This document shows positions 43,301 through 51,654 of a stretch of DNA of 64,000 nt, one piece after another. Numbering within the stretch: position 1 is the stretch's first letter; each line of letters opens with the position of its first letter. The translations under genes were made by a program, and so were the position numbers. The stretch is taken from positions 186,001 through 250,000 of the forward strand of contig NZ_VSJK01000002.1 in assembly GCF_008085915.1 (NCBI RefSeq), in the 5' to 3' direction. The DNA is from Oceaniovalibus sp. ACAM 378 (lineage in GTDB: Bacteria; Pseudomonadota; Alphaproteobacteria; Rhodobacterales; Rhodobacteraceae). Below the pieces are notes generated by a model, which was not told where the DNA came from, searched no databases, and saw only the letters and a list, made by a program, of their open reading frames with translations.

Positions 43301-44838
43301 CGCACCACGACATCTATTCAATCGAGGATCTGGCGCAGCTGATTTATGATCTGAAACAGATCAACCCGCGTGCCAAGGTGACGGTGAAGCTGGTGGCGTC
43401 GTCCGGTGTCGGCACCATCGCCGCCGGGGTCGCAAAGGCCAAGGCAGACGTGATCCTGATTTCGGGTCACAATGGCGGCACGGGGGCATCCCCGGCCAGC
43501 AGCATCAAATATGCCGGGCTGCCGTGGGAAATGGGTCTGACCGAGGCGCATCAGGTGTTGGCGATGAACAACCTGCGCGGGCGGGTCACCCTGCGCACCG
43601 ATGGCGGGCTGCGCACGGGCCGCGATATCGTGATGGCAGCAATGATGGGGGCCGAGGAATATGGCATCGGCACCGCCGCGCTGATCGCCATGGGGTGCAT
43701 CATGGTGCGCCAGTGTCAGTCCAATACCTGCCCGGTGGGCGTCTGTACTCAGGACGAAACCCTGCGCGCCAAATTCACCGGAAATGCCGACAAGGTGGTG
43801 AACCTGATCGGGTTCTATGCGCAGGAAGTGCGGGAAATCCTTGCCTCTATCGGCGCGCGCTCCCTGGACGATGTGATCGGGCGGGCGGATCTTCTCAGTC
43901 AGGTGTCGCGTGGGTCGGCCCATCTGGACGATCTCGATCTGAACCCGCTGCTGATCACTGTCGATGGGGCGCAGAGCATCGTCTATGACCGCAACAAGGA
44001 GCGTAACGCGGTGCCAGACACTCTGGATGCCGAAATCGTCAAGGATGCGGCGCGGTTCCTGGAAGATGGCGAAAAGATGCAGCTGTCCTATGCCGTGCAG
44101 AACACCCACCGCAGCGTCGGCACCCGCACCTCCAGCCATATCGTGCGAAGGTTCGGGATGCGCAATCAGTTGCAGCCCGATCACCTCACGGTCAAATTGT
44201 CGGGCAGCGCGGGTCAGTCTCTGGGCGCTTTTGCCGCGCCGGGGCTGAAGATTGAGGTCAGCGGCGATGCCAACGACTATGTCGGCAAGGGGCTGTCGGG
44301 GGGCATCATCGTCGTGCGTCCACCCATGGCATCAGCGTTGGTCGCGGCCGACAACACGATCATCGGCAATACAGTGCTGTACGGCGCCACGAATGGTTAT
44401 CTGTTCGCGGCGGGACGTGCGGGCGAACGGTTTGCGGTCCGGAACAGCGGCGCAAAGGTGGTGATCGAAGGTTGCGGCTCCAACGGCTGTGAGTACATGA
44501 CGGGCGGCGTGGCGGTTATTCTCGGGTCAATCGGTGCGAACTTCGGCGCGGGAATGACCGGCGGGATGGCGTATCTCTATGATCCCGAAGGCCGGGCCGC
44601 ACAGCTGATCAACCTTGAATCGCTGGTCACCTGCCCGGTCACGGTGGATCACTGGATGGAGCAGCTCGAATCGCTGATCGAACGGCATTTTGCGGAAACC
44701 GGCAGCCGTCGCGCGGCCAAGATCCTGCAAAATTGGGACGAGACCCGGCACCATTTCCTGCAGATCTGTCCGAAGGAGATGTTGGCCCATCTGCCGTACC
44801 CGCTGAGCATAGAGGCGCGGGCCATCCCGGCGGAATAG
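40312..44838 (+). CDS. gltB: glutamate synthase (NADPH) large subunit
   Basis: The 1508-residue protein begins with a propeptide leading to the N-terminal nucleophile (DDDEHASCGVGLVVAIDGK, C34 exposed after processing). It has the class II amidotransferase domain (to about residue 430), the central domain, and the FMN-binding synthase domain with the [3Fe-4S] cluster (ALIAMGCIMVRQCQSNTCPV then GVC). A C-terminal beta-helix (GSNGCEYMTGGVAVILGSIG) completes the family layout. It combines glutamine and 2-oxoglutarate into two glutamates, with gltD supplying electrons. Length is standard. Confidence 0.97.
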   Translation: MTIYNDAWVAAEEAKRAWIAENGLYRDDDEHASCGVGLVVAIDGKARRQVVEHGISALKAIWHRGAVDADGRTGDGAGIHVQIPVAFFYDQIKRTGHIPRDNQMMAVGQVFLPRTDFGAQEICRTIVETEVLRMGYYIYGWRHVPVDISVLGEKANATRPEIEQILISNAKGVDEETFERELYVIRRRIEKASAAAGVGTLYLASLSCRSIIYKGMMLAQDVANFYPDLQDERFESAFAIYHQRYSTNTFPQWWLAQPFRMLAHNGEINTLKGNLNWMKSHEIRMASSTFGDMAEDIKPIVALGSSDSAALDAVFEVLVRSGRSAPMAKTLLVPESWSKQAEELPQAWRDMYSYCNSVMEPWDGPAALAMTDGRWVCAGLDRNGLRPMRYVVTGDGLVIAGSEAGMVPIDEARVIEKGALGPGQMLAVDMTKGILFNDRDIKNKLAAALPFGDWVGKIKELESTLTALPETPVFTGADLRRRQGAAGYTIEELEQILAPMAEDGKEAIGSMGDDTPSAVLSQKYRPLSHFFRQNFSQVTNPPIDSLREHRVMSLKTRFGNLKNVLDEDSSQTEIIVLESPFVANAEFDELTRHFDSMVTVIDCTFTPGPGALSEGLARIRAEAEDAVRSGSGHLVLSDQGSGADRVAMPMILATSAVHSWLTRQGLRTFCSLNLRSGECIDPHYFAVLIGCGATTVNPYLAQDSIADRINRGLIDGTLAEAVARYRSAIDQGLLKIMSKMGISVVSSYRGGLNFEAVGLSRAMCAEYFPGMHSRISGIGVSGIQIKAEAVHAQGWRSDVLPIGGFYKARQSGETHAWEATSMHMLQTACDRASYQMWKQYSAKMRSNPPIHLRDLLDFKPMGKPVPLEEVESITAIRKRFVTPGMSLGALSPEAHKTLNVAMNRIGAKSDSGEGGEDPAHFVPEANGDNPSAKIKQVASGRFGVTAEYLNQCEELEIKVAQGAKPGEGGQLPGMKVTELIARLRLSTPGVTLISPPPHHDIYSIEDLAQLIYDLKQINPRAKVTVKLVASSGVGTIAAGVAKAKADVILISGHNGGTGASPASSIKYAGLPWEMGLTEAHQVLAMNNLRGRVTLRTDGGLRTGRDIVMAAMMGAEEYGIGTAALIAMGCIMVRQCQSNTCPVGVCTQDETLRAKFTGNADKVVNLIGFYAQEVREILASIGARSLDDVIGRADLLSQVSRGSAHLDDLDLNPLLITVDGAQSIVYDRNKERNAVPDTLDAEIVKDAARFLEDGEKMQLSYAVQNTHRSVGTRTSSHIVRRFGMRNQLQPDHLTVKLSGSAGQSLGAFAAPGLKIEVSGDANDYVGKGLSGGIIVVRPPMASALVAADNTIIGNTVLYGATNGYLFAAGRAGERFAVRNSGAKVVIEGCGSNGCEYMTGGVAVILGSIGANFGAGMTGGMAYLYDPEGRAAQLINLESLVTCPVTVDHWMEQLESLIERHFAETGSRRAAKILQNWDETRHHFLQICPKEMLAHLPYPLSIEARAIPAE

Positions 44839-44858
44839 CCCGCGGAAAATGCGGATCA

Positions 44859-44885
44859 CCGGCCCCGCCAACACTACGGGGCCGG
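44859..44885 (+). terminator. hairpin downstream of gltB, possible terminator
   Basis: CCGGCCCC pairs perfectly with GGGGCCGG across an 11-base loop, 20 bases past the gltB stop. No T tract follows, so intrinsic termination is uncertain. Confidence 0.4.
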
Positions 44886-44936
44886 CACACTGGCAGGGAT
44901 GCTTGACCACAACTCCAGTTGGTTGGACAAGAGGCT

Positions 44937-45653
44937 GTGGCACGGGCAAAGAAATCAGCGAAACGATCAAAGAAGGCGGGCTTTCGGCCCGTCCGATGGC
45001 TGTTGCGTTGGTCATTCCGGGGACTTGTGCTCGCGCTGGCGGTGCTGTTGCTCGCGGTGGCGTTCTTTGCCGTCTTCAATCCGCCCTCGACCCCCTATAT
45101 GCGCAGCGAACGGGCACGACTGGGCAGCCTGGATTTCCAGTGGGTCCCGTTTGAGGCGATTGCGCCAGTGATGGCGCGTTCGGCGGTGGCGGCAGAGGAT
45201 GCGAATTTCTGCGCCCATTGGGGGTTTGACATGGCCGCGATCCGGCTGGCGCTGGAGGCCGGGCGCAACCGGGGCGCATCGACCATTTCCCAGCAGGTGG
45301 TCAAGAATGTCTTCCTGTGGCAGGGGCGGTCGTGGCTCAGAAAGGCGCTTGAGGCCGGGATCACACCGACGATGGAACTGATCTGGAGCAAGCGGCGGAT
45401 TGTCGAGATGTATCTGAACATCGCTGAATTCGACGAAGGTGTGTTTGGCGTCGACGCGGCGGCGCATCATTACTTTGGCGTCGGTCCGGGCAAACTCAGC
45501 CCGTTGCAGGCGGCGCGGCTGGCGGCGATCCTGCCGAACCCGAAAGAACGGTCGGCGAGCAAGCCCACCGATTTCGTGCGCCGCCGCACGGCGTCGATCC
45601 GCGACGGCGCGGCAACCATTGCCGCCGATGGACGCGCCGCCTGTTTTGAATAA
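44937..45653 (+). CDS. mtgA: monofunctional peptidoglycan transglycosylase
   Basis: The product (about 238 residues) has a basic N-terminus, one membrane anchor (GLVLALAVLLLAVAFFAVFN) and a GT51 domain. The domain shows the catalytic glutamate in ARSAVAAEDANFCAHWGFDM, the motif GASTISQQVVKNVFLWQGRS, and KRRIVEMYLNIAEFDEGVFG with the second glutamate. It polymerises lipid II into glycan strands. The start is uncertain. GTG at 44937 follows AAGAGG closely, and TTG at 44919 is an alternative with no clear ribosome-binding site. Confidence 0.92.
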   Translation: MARAKKSAKRSKKAGFRPVRWLLRWSFRGLVLALAVLLLAVAFFAVFNPPSTPYMRSERARLGSLDFQWVPFEAIAPVMARSAVAAEDANFCAHWGFDMAAIRLALEAGRNRGASTISQQVVKNVFLWQGRSWLRKALEAGITPTMELIWSKRRIVEMYLNIAEFDEGVFGVDAAAHHYFGVGPGKLSPLQAARLAAILPNPKERSASKPTDFVRRRTASIRDGAATIAADGRAACFE

Positions 45654-45783
45654 CGACAGCGGCAATTCCAGAGCATTTCGCCCCCTGCATGCAGGTCTGC
45701 GCCATTGCACGGTTGAAAACCCGCGCCGATCACGGCATTGAGGATCAAGGCGCTGAGCCTGAATTCAACCCCGGCAGTTTTCA

Positions 45784-46449
45784 ATGAATCGCTTGTTCCA
45801 TTTTCCGCTTTCTCCGTTTTCCCGCAAGGTCCGGCTGAGCCTTGCTGAAAAGCGGATCGAAGTTGAACTGGTCGAAGAACGGTACTGGGAGCAGGATCCC
45901 GATTTCCTGCGCCGCAATCCGGCGGGCAAGATACCGGTTCTGCGCCATGGCAGTCTGACCCTGTCGGACAGCGTCGCGATCTGCGAATATCTGGAAGAAA
46001 CCCACCCCGAACCGCCGTTGATGCCCTCTGACCCCGAAGGCCGGTACGAGGTGCGCCGTCTGGTCGCCTGGTTCGATGACAAGTTTTACAACGAAGTGAC
46101 GAACAAGCTGTTGTATGAACGGGTCAACAAAAAGGTCATGGGGCTTGGGTATCCCGACAGCGGCAATATCAAAGCCGGGGCAAAGGCGATCAAATACCAT
46201 CTTGATTATATGGCATGGATTCTGGAGCAGCGCCGGTGGCTGGCCGGCGATGCGATGACATTGGCCGATTTCGCCGCCGCCGCGCAGCTTTCATGCCTCG
46301 ATTATATCAGCGATGTGGACTGGAACCGCAGCGAGGCGGTGAAGGACTGGTATGCCAAGATAAAGTCGCGGCCGGCGTTCCGCTCAATCCTGGCGGATCA
46401 GATTTCCGGTTTCCGCCCACCGGCGCATTACTCTGATCTGGATTTCTGA
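45784..46449 (+). CDS. glutathione S-transferase family protein
   Basis: The 221-residue protein has an N-terminal thioredoxin-like domain with the conserved cis-proline and SNAIL-like helix ([20 protein letters not shown] then [12 protein letters not shown], about residues 47-78). A helical C-terminal domain follows, containing [20 protein letters not shown]. The N-terminal [14 protein letters not shown] stretch places serine where the catalytic residue is expected. Family membership is firm, while substrate is unknown. It stands between mtgA and queG on the same strand. Confidence 0.93.
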   Translation: MNRLFHFPLSPFSRKVRLSLAEKRIEVELVEERYWEQDPDFLRRNPAGKIPVLRHGSLTLSDSVAICEYLEETHPEPPLMPSDPEGRYEVRRLVAWFDDKFYNEVTNKLLYERVNKKVMGLGYPDSGNIKAGAKAIKYHLDYMAWILEQRRWLAGDAMTLADFAAAAQLSCLDYISDVDWNRSEAVKDWYAKIKSRPAFRSILADQISGFRPPAHYSDLDF

Positions 46450-46522
46450 TGGCACGCACAGGACCGGGGGTCGTCTGTCTCGGGACCCCCAGAAAAGCAT
46501 CCAAACCAAAGTTGGAAGCAGG

Positions 46523-47626
46523 ATGTCCAGCGCACTGAAATCTGCCCTGATCGAAGAGGCGTTGGCGGATGGTTTCGTCAGTGCGGGCATCTGCCGCCCC
46601 GACGCGATTCCCGCAGCGCGAGCGCGGCTGGATGCCTATGTCGGTGCCGGACGGCATGGGCAGATGGGGTGGATGGCCGAACGCATGGGGTGGCGCGGCG
46701 ATCCGGCGGCATTGTGGCCCGAAGCGCGTTCGGTGGTGATGCTGGCCGAAAGCTATGCCCCCGAACATGATCCCCTGGCGGTGCTCGAGGAACGGGACAG
46801 GGCGGCGATCAGTGTCTATGCCCACGGGCGCGATTACCACGACATCGTTAAAAAGCGGCTTAAACGGGTTGGGCGCTGGCTGCTGGAGACCGCGGAAAAG
46901 CGCGGCTATCGCAACCGCGAGACGGGCGCCTGGGTGGCGCTGGAGATTGATCCGGAACAGCCCCAGATTAAAGTCTTTGTCGACACCGCACCGGTGATGG
47001 AAAAACCTCTGGCGCAGGCGGCCGGTCTGGGTTGGCAAGGCAAACACACCAATCTGTTAAGTCGCGATTTCGGCAACTGGGTGTTTCTGGGTGCGATCTT
47101 TACCACGCTCGATCTGCCTGCCGATTTGCCCGAACAGGAACACTGTGGCAGCTGCACGGCATGTCTCGACATTTGCCCGACGCGCGCGTTTCCGGCGCCG
47201 TTCCAACTGGATGCGCGGCGCTGCATCTCGTATCTGACGATCGAGCATAAGGGGCCGGTCGACCCGGAGCTGCGCCCGGCACTGGGCAACCGCATCTATG
47301 GCTGCGACGACTGTCTGGCGGTCTGTCCCTGGAACAAGTTCGCCGTCGCGGCATCGGATATGCGGTATCTGGGCGATGGGGTCGCGCCGGCTCTGGCCGA
47401 TCTGGCGACGCTGGACGATACCGGGTTCCGCGCAAGGTTTTCCGGCAGTCCGGTCAAGCGGATCGGACGTGACCGGTTCGTGCGCAACGTCTGCTATGCC
47501 ATCGGCAATTCGGGCGATCCGGCGCTGTCTGTGGTGCTTGAACCCTTGCTGATGGATTCCGATGCTGCCGTTGCCGATGCCGCGCGGTGGGCTAAGATGC
47601 AGTTGATGGGCAATCGAGGCGAATAA
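46523..47626 (+). CDS. queG: epoxyqueuosine reductase
   Basis: The 367-residue cobalamin-dependent enzyme has two [4Fe-4S] cluster motifs, [16 protein letters not shown] (about 209-224) and [14 protein letters not shown] (about 257-270). It also has the substrate region [20 protein letters not shown] and a C-terminal HEAT-like tail. It reduces epoxyqueuosine to queuosine in tRNA. It is immediately followed (no gap) by the App1-type gene. Confidence 0.94.
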   Translation: MSSALKSALIEEALADGFVSAGICRPDAIPAARARLDAYVGAGRHGQMGWMAERMGWRGDPAALWPEARSVVMLAESYAPEHDPLAVLEERDRAAISVYAHGRDYHDIVKKRLKRVGRWLLETAEKRGYRNRETGAWVALEIDPEQPQIKVFVDTAPVMEKPLAQAAGLGWQGKHTNLLSRDFGNWVFLGAIFTTLDLPADLPEQEHCGSCTACLDICPTRAFPAPFQLDARRCISYLTIEHKGPVDPELRPALGNRIYGCDDCLAVCPWNKFAVAASDMRYLGDGVAPALADLATLDDTGFRARFSGSPVKRIGRDRFVRNVCYAIGNSGDPALSVVLEPLLMDSDAAVADAARWAKMQLMGNRGE

Positions 47627-48646
47627 ATGCAGGGGCGGATCCTCTTACATAAGCTGGCCGTCGGGGTTGAGGGGCTGATCGACAGGGCAATGCGTCGCCC
47701 GGGGGCGCGCCCGATGCTGGACGGTTACCGGGGCTTTGCAACGCCCGACCGTCTGATCCTGCGCGGCCGGGTTTTAAGCGCGCAACGCCGCACCGCACCT
47801 CTGCCGGATCAGGGGCGCTGGGCGAATTTCCGGCAGATGGTGTCGTTGTTCATGACCGACGAGGTTGCCGGGGTGACCGTGCGCGCAGGTCGCGAAACCG
47901 GCCAGAGCGACGGCGAGGGGTATATCTGGCTCGACATCCCGCGCGAGGGCCAGACCCCCGGTTGGCATCAGGTCGAGGTGATGATCGACGGCGATGACGA
48001 CAGCGCCACCCCCTTTGCCGTGATGGTCCCGTCGAGGGACGCAAAGATCGGCATTATTTCCGACATTGACGACACGATCGTCCAGACTGGATCCTGGTCA
48101 TTGCCGCGCAACCTGTGGACCACCCTGTCGGGCAGCACGCTGAGCCGCAAGGTGCATCCGGACGCCGTGGTTCTGATGGACCATCTGCACGCTCATGGGC
48201 GTAATCCGGTGTTCTATGTCAGCTCCAGCCCATGGAATCTGCATTATTTTCTCGACAAGCTCTTTACCCGCGCCGGACTGGTCGCCGGGCCGATGTTCCT
48301 GCGCGATCTGGGCGTGGGCGAAAATCATTTCCTGACCGGCAGCCACGCCGATCACAAGGGTGCCGCCATTGAGCGCATTCTGGCGGCCAACCCCGACCTG
48401 CCGTTTATTCTGGTGGGCGATACGGGGCAGCAGGATGCCCATGTCTATCATTCGGTCTGCGAACGCGCGGGGGGGCAGATCGCTGCCGTTGTGTTGCGTG
48501 AACACGGGGCGCGGGGCCGGGCCGGGTCCGACGATGCCAGCCGCAATGCGATGGCAGCCATGCGGCGCATGGGTGTCGTGGTGGAAAACGGTAAGGATTT
48601 CAACCAGGCGCCCGAAGCCTTGGCAAGGGCCGGGATCGCTGTATAG
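47627..48646 (+). CDS. App1-type (DUF2183) phosphatidate phosphatase-like protein
   Basis: The 339-residue protein has a C-terminal HAD-like catalytic domain starting with IGIISDIDDTIVQTGSWSLP (DIDDT at about 146-150, the DxDxT motif). PVFYVSSSPWNLHYFLDKLF and PFILVGDTGQQDAHVYHSVC follow. That is the pattern of yeast App1, an Mg2+-dependent phosphatidate phosphatase, and its bacterial relatives. The N-terminal part (about 1-135) is an Ig-like beta region. It starts right after the queG stop codon. The substrate in bacteria is unproven. Confidence 0.85.
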   Translation: MQGRILLHKLAVGVEGLIDRAMRRPGARPMLDGYRGFATPDRLILRGRVLSAQRRTAPLPDQGRWANFRQMVSLFMTDEVAGVTVRAGRETGQSDGEGYIWLDIPREGQTPGWHQVEVMIDGDDDSATPFAVMVPSRDAKIGIISDIDDTIVQTGSWSLPRNLWTTLSGSTLSRKVHPDAVVLMDHLHAHGRNPVFYVSSSPWNLHYFLDKLFTRAGLVAGPMFLRDLGVGENHFLTGSHADHKGAAIERILAANPDLPFILVGDTGQQDAHVYHSVCERAGGQIAAVVLREHGARGRAGSDDASRNAMAAMRRMGVVVENGKDFNQAPEALARAGIAV

Positions 48647-48674
48647 GTCGTGGTGACCCGGCTGAAAGGCTCCG

Positions 48675-49598
48675 ATGTTCATTTTTCGCGCGATCCTGTT
48701 CAAACTCGCCTCGGTTGTCCTGATGGTATGCATGACGGCAATGATCAAATTTGCCAGCGCCGAAGTGCCGCCGGGTCAGGCGGTTTTCTTTCGGTCGTTC
48801 TTTGCGATTCCGGTAATTCTGATCTGGGTGATCTGGCGGGGAGATCTGGGCTCGGGGCTGAAAACGGTTCAGCCGATGGGCCATGTATGGCGCGGTCTGG
48901 TCGGCACGACAGCGATGGGGCTGGGGTTTGCCGGGCTCGCATATCTGCCATTGGCCGAGGCGCAGGCGATCCAGTACACCGCGCCGTTGCTTGTGGTGAT
49001 CTTTGCGGCGATGTTTTTGGGTGAACAGGTGCGCGCCTTCCGTCTGACCGCCGTTGCTTTGGGCATGACCGGCGTTCTGATCGTGCTGTCGCCCCGGTTG
49101 AACACATTGTCCGGCGACGTGGTTGGATCGGGGGCGGCGTTCGGCGCAATGCTGGTGCTGTTTTCGGCTGTGTTTGCCGCGCTGGCGCAGGTGTTCGTGC
49201 GCAAGATGGTCCATACCGAACGAACCAGCGCCATCGTCTTCTGGTTTTCGGTGACCGCCAGCGTGATGGCGCTGTTCACGCTGCCGTTCGGATGGGTATG
49301 GCCCAGCCCGACCGTGCTGGTGATGCTGATCTGTGCCGGGCTGTTCGGTGGGGTGGGGCAGATTTTCCTGACCACCAGTTTCCGCCTTGCGCCGGTTTCG
49401 GTGGTGGCGCCGTTCGAATACTTATCGATGCTGCTTACGGTCGCGATCGGGTACTGGGCATTCGACGAGGTTCCGACCCTGATCATGCTGGCGGGTGTCG
49501 CGCTGGTGATCGCCGCGGGCGTCTTGATCATCTGGCGCGAAAGGCAATTGGGGCTTGAGCGCGCAAAAGCAAGAAGAGCACTCACTCCACAGGGGTGA
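48675..49598 (+). CDS. DMT-superfamily (EamA) transporter
   Basis: This 307-residue protein with about ten membrane helices and two EamA repeats shows AVFFRSFFAIPVILIWVIWR, GLAYLPLAEAQAIQYTAPLL and FRLAPVSVVAPFEYLSMLLT. It resembles the RhaT/YdcZ-like exporters of unknown solute common in roseobacters. It is 28 bases downstream of the App1-type gene. A tandem repeat begins directly at its stop codon. Confidence 0.86.
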   Translation: MFIFRAILFKLASVVLMVCMTAMIKFASAEVPPGQAVFFRSFFAIPVILIWVIWRGDLGSGLKTVQPMGHVWRGLVGTTAMGLGFAGLAYLPLAEAQAIQYTAPLLVVIFAAMFLGEQVRAFRLTAVALGMTGVLIVLSPRLNTLSGDVVGSGAAFGAMLVLFSAVFAALAQVFVRKMVHTERTSAIVFWFSVTASVMALFTLPFGWVWPSPTVLVMLICAGLFGGVGQIFLTTSFRLAPVSVVAPFEYLSMLLTVAIGYWAFDEVPTLIMLAGVALVIAAGVLIIWRERQLGLERAKARRALTPQG

Positions 49599-49792
49599 GG
49601 CGCGTCCGGCAAACGATCCGGGGGATCGTTTCAGCGCCGAACGGGCGGAGCCCTGGGCCGAAGGCAGGCGCGTCCGGCAAACGATCCGGGGGATTGTTTC
49701 AGCGCCGAACGGGCGGAGCCCCGGGCCGAAGGCAGGCGCGTCTGGCAAGCGATCCGGGGGATTGTTTCAGGGGGAGCCCCGGGCCGAGGGCA
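49599..49792. repeat. 68-bp tandem repeat, three copies
   Basis: Units begin GGCGCGTCCGGCAAACGATC at 49599, 49667 and 49735. The third has a deletion of about 10 bp, and a fourth begins GGCGCA at 49793. Each unit contains an inverted repeat (AACGATC-CGGGG-GATCGTT, GATT in later copies) and the phrase GCGCCGAACGGGCGGAGCCC (missing part in copy 3). There are no unique spacers, so it is not CRISPR. It lies directly behind the DMT transporter gene. Confidence 0.9.
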
Positions 49793-49897
49793 GGCGCATA
49801 TCTGGTCCCGGCGGACGGATCACAGTCACCGCTTCGTGCATTGATCGAATTGTGTTAAGATGCTCGCGATTTCCTGTCCCGCAACGAGGAGACTGCG

Positions 49898-50092
49898 ATG
49901 TCGAGACATATCATTGATGCGCCTCCCAGCGCCGCACAGCCGCCGCGCCTGTCCCGGTATCTGAAGCTGGCCAGACAGTCCGGTGAACCGCGCCCGTCGG
50001 CCATATTCGGGCGAACGCCCCGCTTCCGGGATGGTGACCGGAAGTTGGAACAATTCACGCGAATTGACCGAGCGGGCCCGGGACGGGTCTGA
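49898..50092 (+). CDS. small basic protein, hypothetical
   Basis: The 64-residue frame has a well-placed AGGAGA ribosome-binding site 6 bases before its ATG. The product (MSRHIIDAPPSAAQPPRLSR then YLKLARQSGEPRPSAIFGRT) is basic, proline-rich and soluble, with no recognised family. It is convergent with ilvE, ending 3 bases from it. An alternative is chance openness in GC-rich DNA, but the ribosome-binding site favours expression. Confidence 0.45.
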   Translation: MSRHIIDAPPSAAQPPRLSRYLKLARQSGEPRPSAIFGRTPRFRDGDRKLEQFTRIDRAGPGRV

Positions 50093-50095
50093 TCG

Positions 50096-50965
50096 TCAGC
50101 TGCGTACCAGTTTTTCGTATGCAGCCGAAATCTCGCGGGTGATGCCGCCCACTTCGAAGTTAAAGTCGCCGATCTTGCCGACCGGGGTGACTTCTGCTGC
50201 GGTGCCAGTCAGCCAGCATTGCTCGAAACCTTCCAGTTCCTCGGGCATGATGTGGCGTTCGTGCACTTTGATCTGACGGTCGTTCAGCAGGCCGATGACG
50301 GTCTGCCGGGTGATCCCGTTCAAAAAGCAATCGGGATCGGGGGTGTGCACTTCGCCGTCCTTGACGAAGAAGATGTTCGCTCCCGTCGCTTCGGCCACAT
50401 AACCGCGATAATCGAACATCATCGCGTCGCTGCATCCCTTCGCTTCGGCGGCGTGTTTCGCCATGGTGCAGATCATGTAGAGACCGGCCGCCTTGGCGTG
50501 GCTGGGTGCGGTTTCGGGGCTGGGGCGTTTCCACTTGGCGATGTCAAGCTGGGCGCCCTTGGTTTTGGCATCGCCATAATAGTTGCCCCATTCCCAGGCG
50601 GCGACGGCCATACGCACCGGGTTGCGCGATGCGGCCACGCCCATGTCTTCCCCCGCGCCGCGCCATGCCACGGCACGCACATAGGCGTCGGTAAATCCAT
50701 TGGCGACCAGGACTTCCTGTTTCGCCGTTTCAATCTCGTCCACCGTCCAGGGGATTTCAAAGTCGAGACAAGAGGCGGAGTAGCGCAGACGCTCGGAATG
50801 TCGGCGGGATTCGAAGATCTTGCCGTTATAGCATCGCTCGCCCTCGAACACCGAACTGGCATAATGCATGGCGTGGGTCAGGAGGTGCACATTGGCATCG
50901 CGCCAATCCACCATTTTACCGTCCATCCAGATCTTTCCGTCGCGATCATCGTATGCGCCTGCCAT
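50096..50965 (-). CDS. ilvE: branched-chain amino acid aminotransferase
   Basis: This 289-residue class IV PLP enzyme shows KIWMDGKMVDWRDANVHLLT and HAMHYASSVFEGERCYNGKI. The lysine-bearing segment is PSHAKAAGLYMICTMAKHAA. The signature region includes GYVAEATGANIFFVKDGEVH and TPDPDCFLNGITRQTVIGLL. It transaminates Leu, Ile and Val. The start at 50965 (MAGAYDDRDG) gives the family length; the frame is open upstream but not conserved. It is divergent from the MarR gene. Confidence 0.94.
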   Translation of the reverse strand: MAGAYDDRDGKIWMDGKMVDWRDANVHLLTHAMHYASSVFEGERCYNGKIFESRRHSERLRYSASCLDFEIPWTVDEIETAKQEVLVANGFTDAYVRAVAWRGAGEDMGVAASRNPVRMAVAAWEWGNYYGDAKTKGAQLDIAKWKRPSPETAPSHAKAAGLYMICTMAKHAAEAKGCSDAMMFDYRGYVAEATGANIFFVKDGEVHTPDPDCFLNGITRQTVIGLLNDRQIKVHERHIMPEELEGFEQCWLTGTAAEVTPVGKIGDFNFEVGGITREISAAYEKLVRS

Positions 50966-51156
50966 GGCTGCGGCTCCTGTTCTGTTGCACTTTTGGGTGC
51001 GGGTTCCGAATATTGCGCCGCTAGGTCCGAAGCGGATGTAATATTGCGAAAATTGCGCAGAATCGCTAACAGTCGGGCCTTGGAATGTCAACAACGCTGA
51101 CATAACCTGTGCTGGATTTTCGGGATACTTCGAAATGGGCCGGAAGGGGCGAACCG

Positions 51157-51654
51157 ATGGGCGAACAACGACCGGGCAACGAAAGCCTGCTGTTCCTGAC
51201 CGACGAACAATTGCGCCGGGGGATCGAGGCGATGTTCTTTGCCTATCGCGGGTTCACCGCCGATCCCGACATCATCCTGGCTGACCGGGGGTATGGACGG
51301 GCGCATCACCGGGCGGTACATTTTATCAACCGTACCCCTGGCACATCGGTGAACAACCTGCTTGCCATCCTCGGGGTTACGAAACAATCGCTGAACCGTG
51401 TGTTGCGCACATTGGTCGAGGATGGTCTGGTGACCAGCAAAATTGGCACACGCGACAGAAGGGAGCGGCATTTGTTTCTGACCGACACCGGCAAGCAACT
51501 GGAACAGGCCCTGTCCCAGGCGCAGCGCGGGCGACTGCGTGCGGCCTATCGTGCCGCCGGGCCGGAAGCGGTGGCAGGTTTCCGTCAGGTGCTTGAGGCG
51601 ATGATGGATCCGGATCAGCATCGCAGGTTTGTGGCGCCGGGTGGCAGGGCATGA
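51157..51654 (+). CDS. MarR-family regulator, PetP-like
   Basis: The 165-residue protein has a MarR winged helix (about 60-125) with HHRAVHFINRTPGTSVNNLL, LGVTKQSLNRVLRTLVEDGL and the wing GTRDRRERHLFLTDTGKQLE. An OmpR-type response regulator gene overlaps its stop (ATGA). This MarR-OmpR pair has the organisation of petP-petR of Rhodobacter, where it lies upstream of the cytochrome bc1 genes. Here the downstream gene is livJ instead. The ATG at 51157 is supported by GGAAGGGG. The petP identity is inferred from the arrangement. Confidence 0.82.
   Translation: MGEQRPGNESLLFLTDEQLRRGIEAMFFAYRGFTADPDIILADRGYGRAHHRAVHFINRTPGTSVNNLLAILGVTKQSLNRVLRTLVEDGLVTSKIGTRDRRERHLFLTDTGKQLEQALSQAQRGRLRAAYRAAGPEAVAGFRQVLEAMMDPDQHRRFVAPGGRA

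Noticed and set aside
49599-49792. Possible CRISPR array
   Set aside because: Repeats are contiguous with no unique spacers and there are no cas genes.
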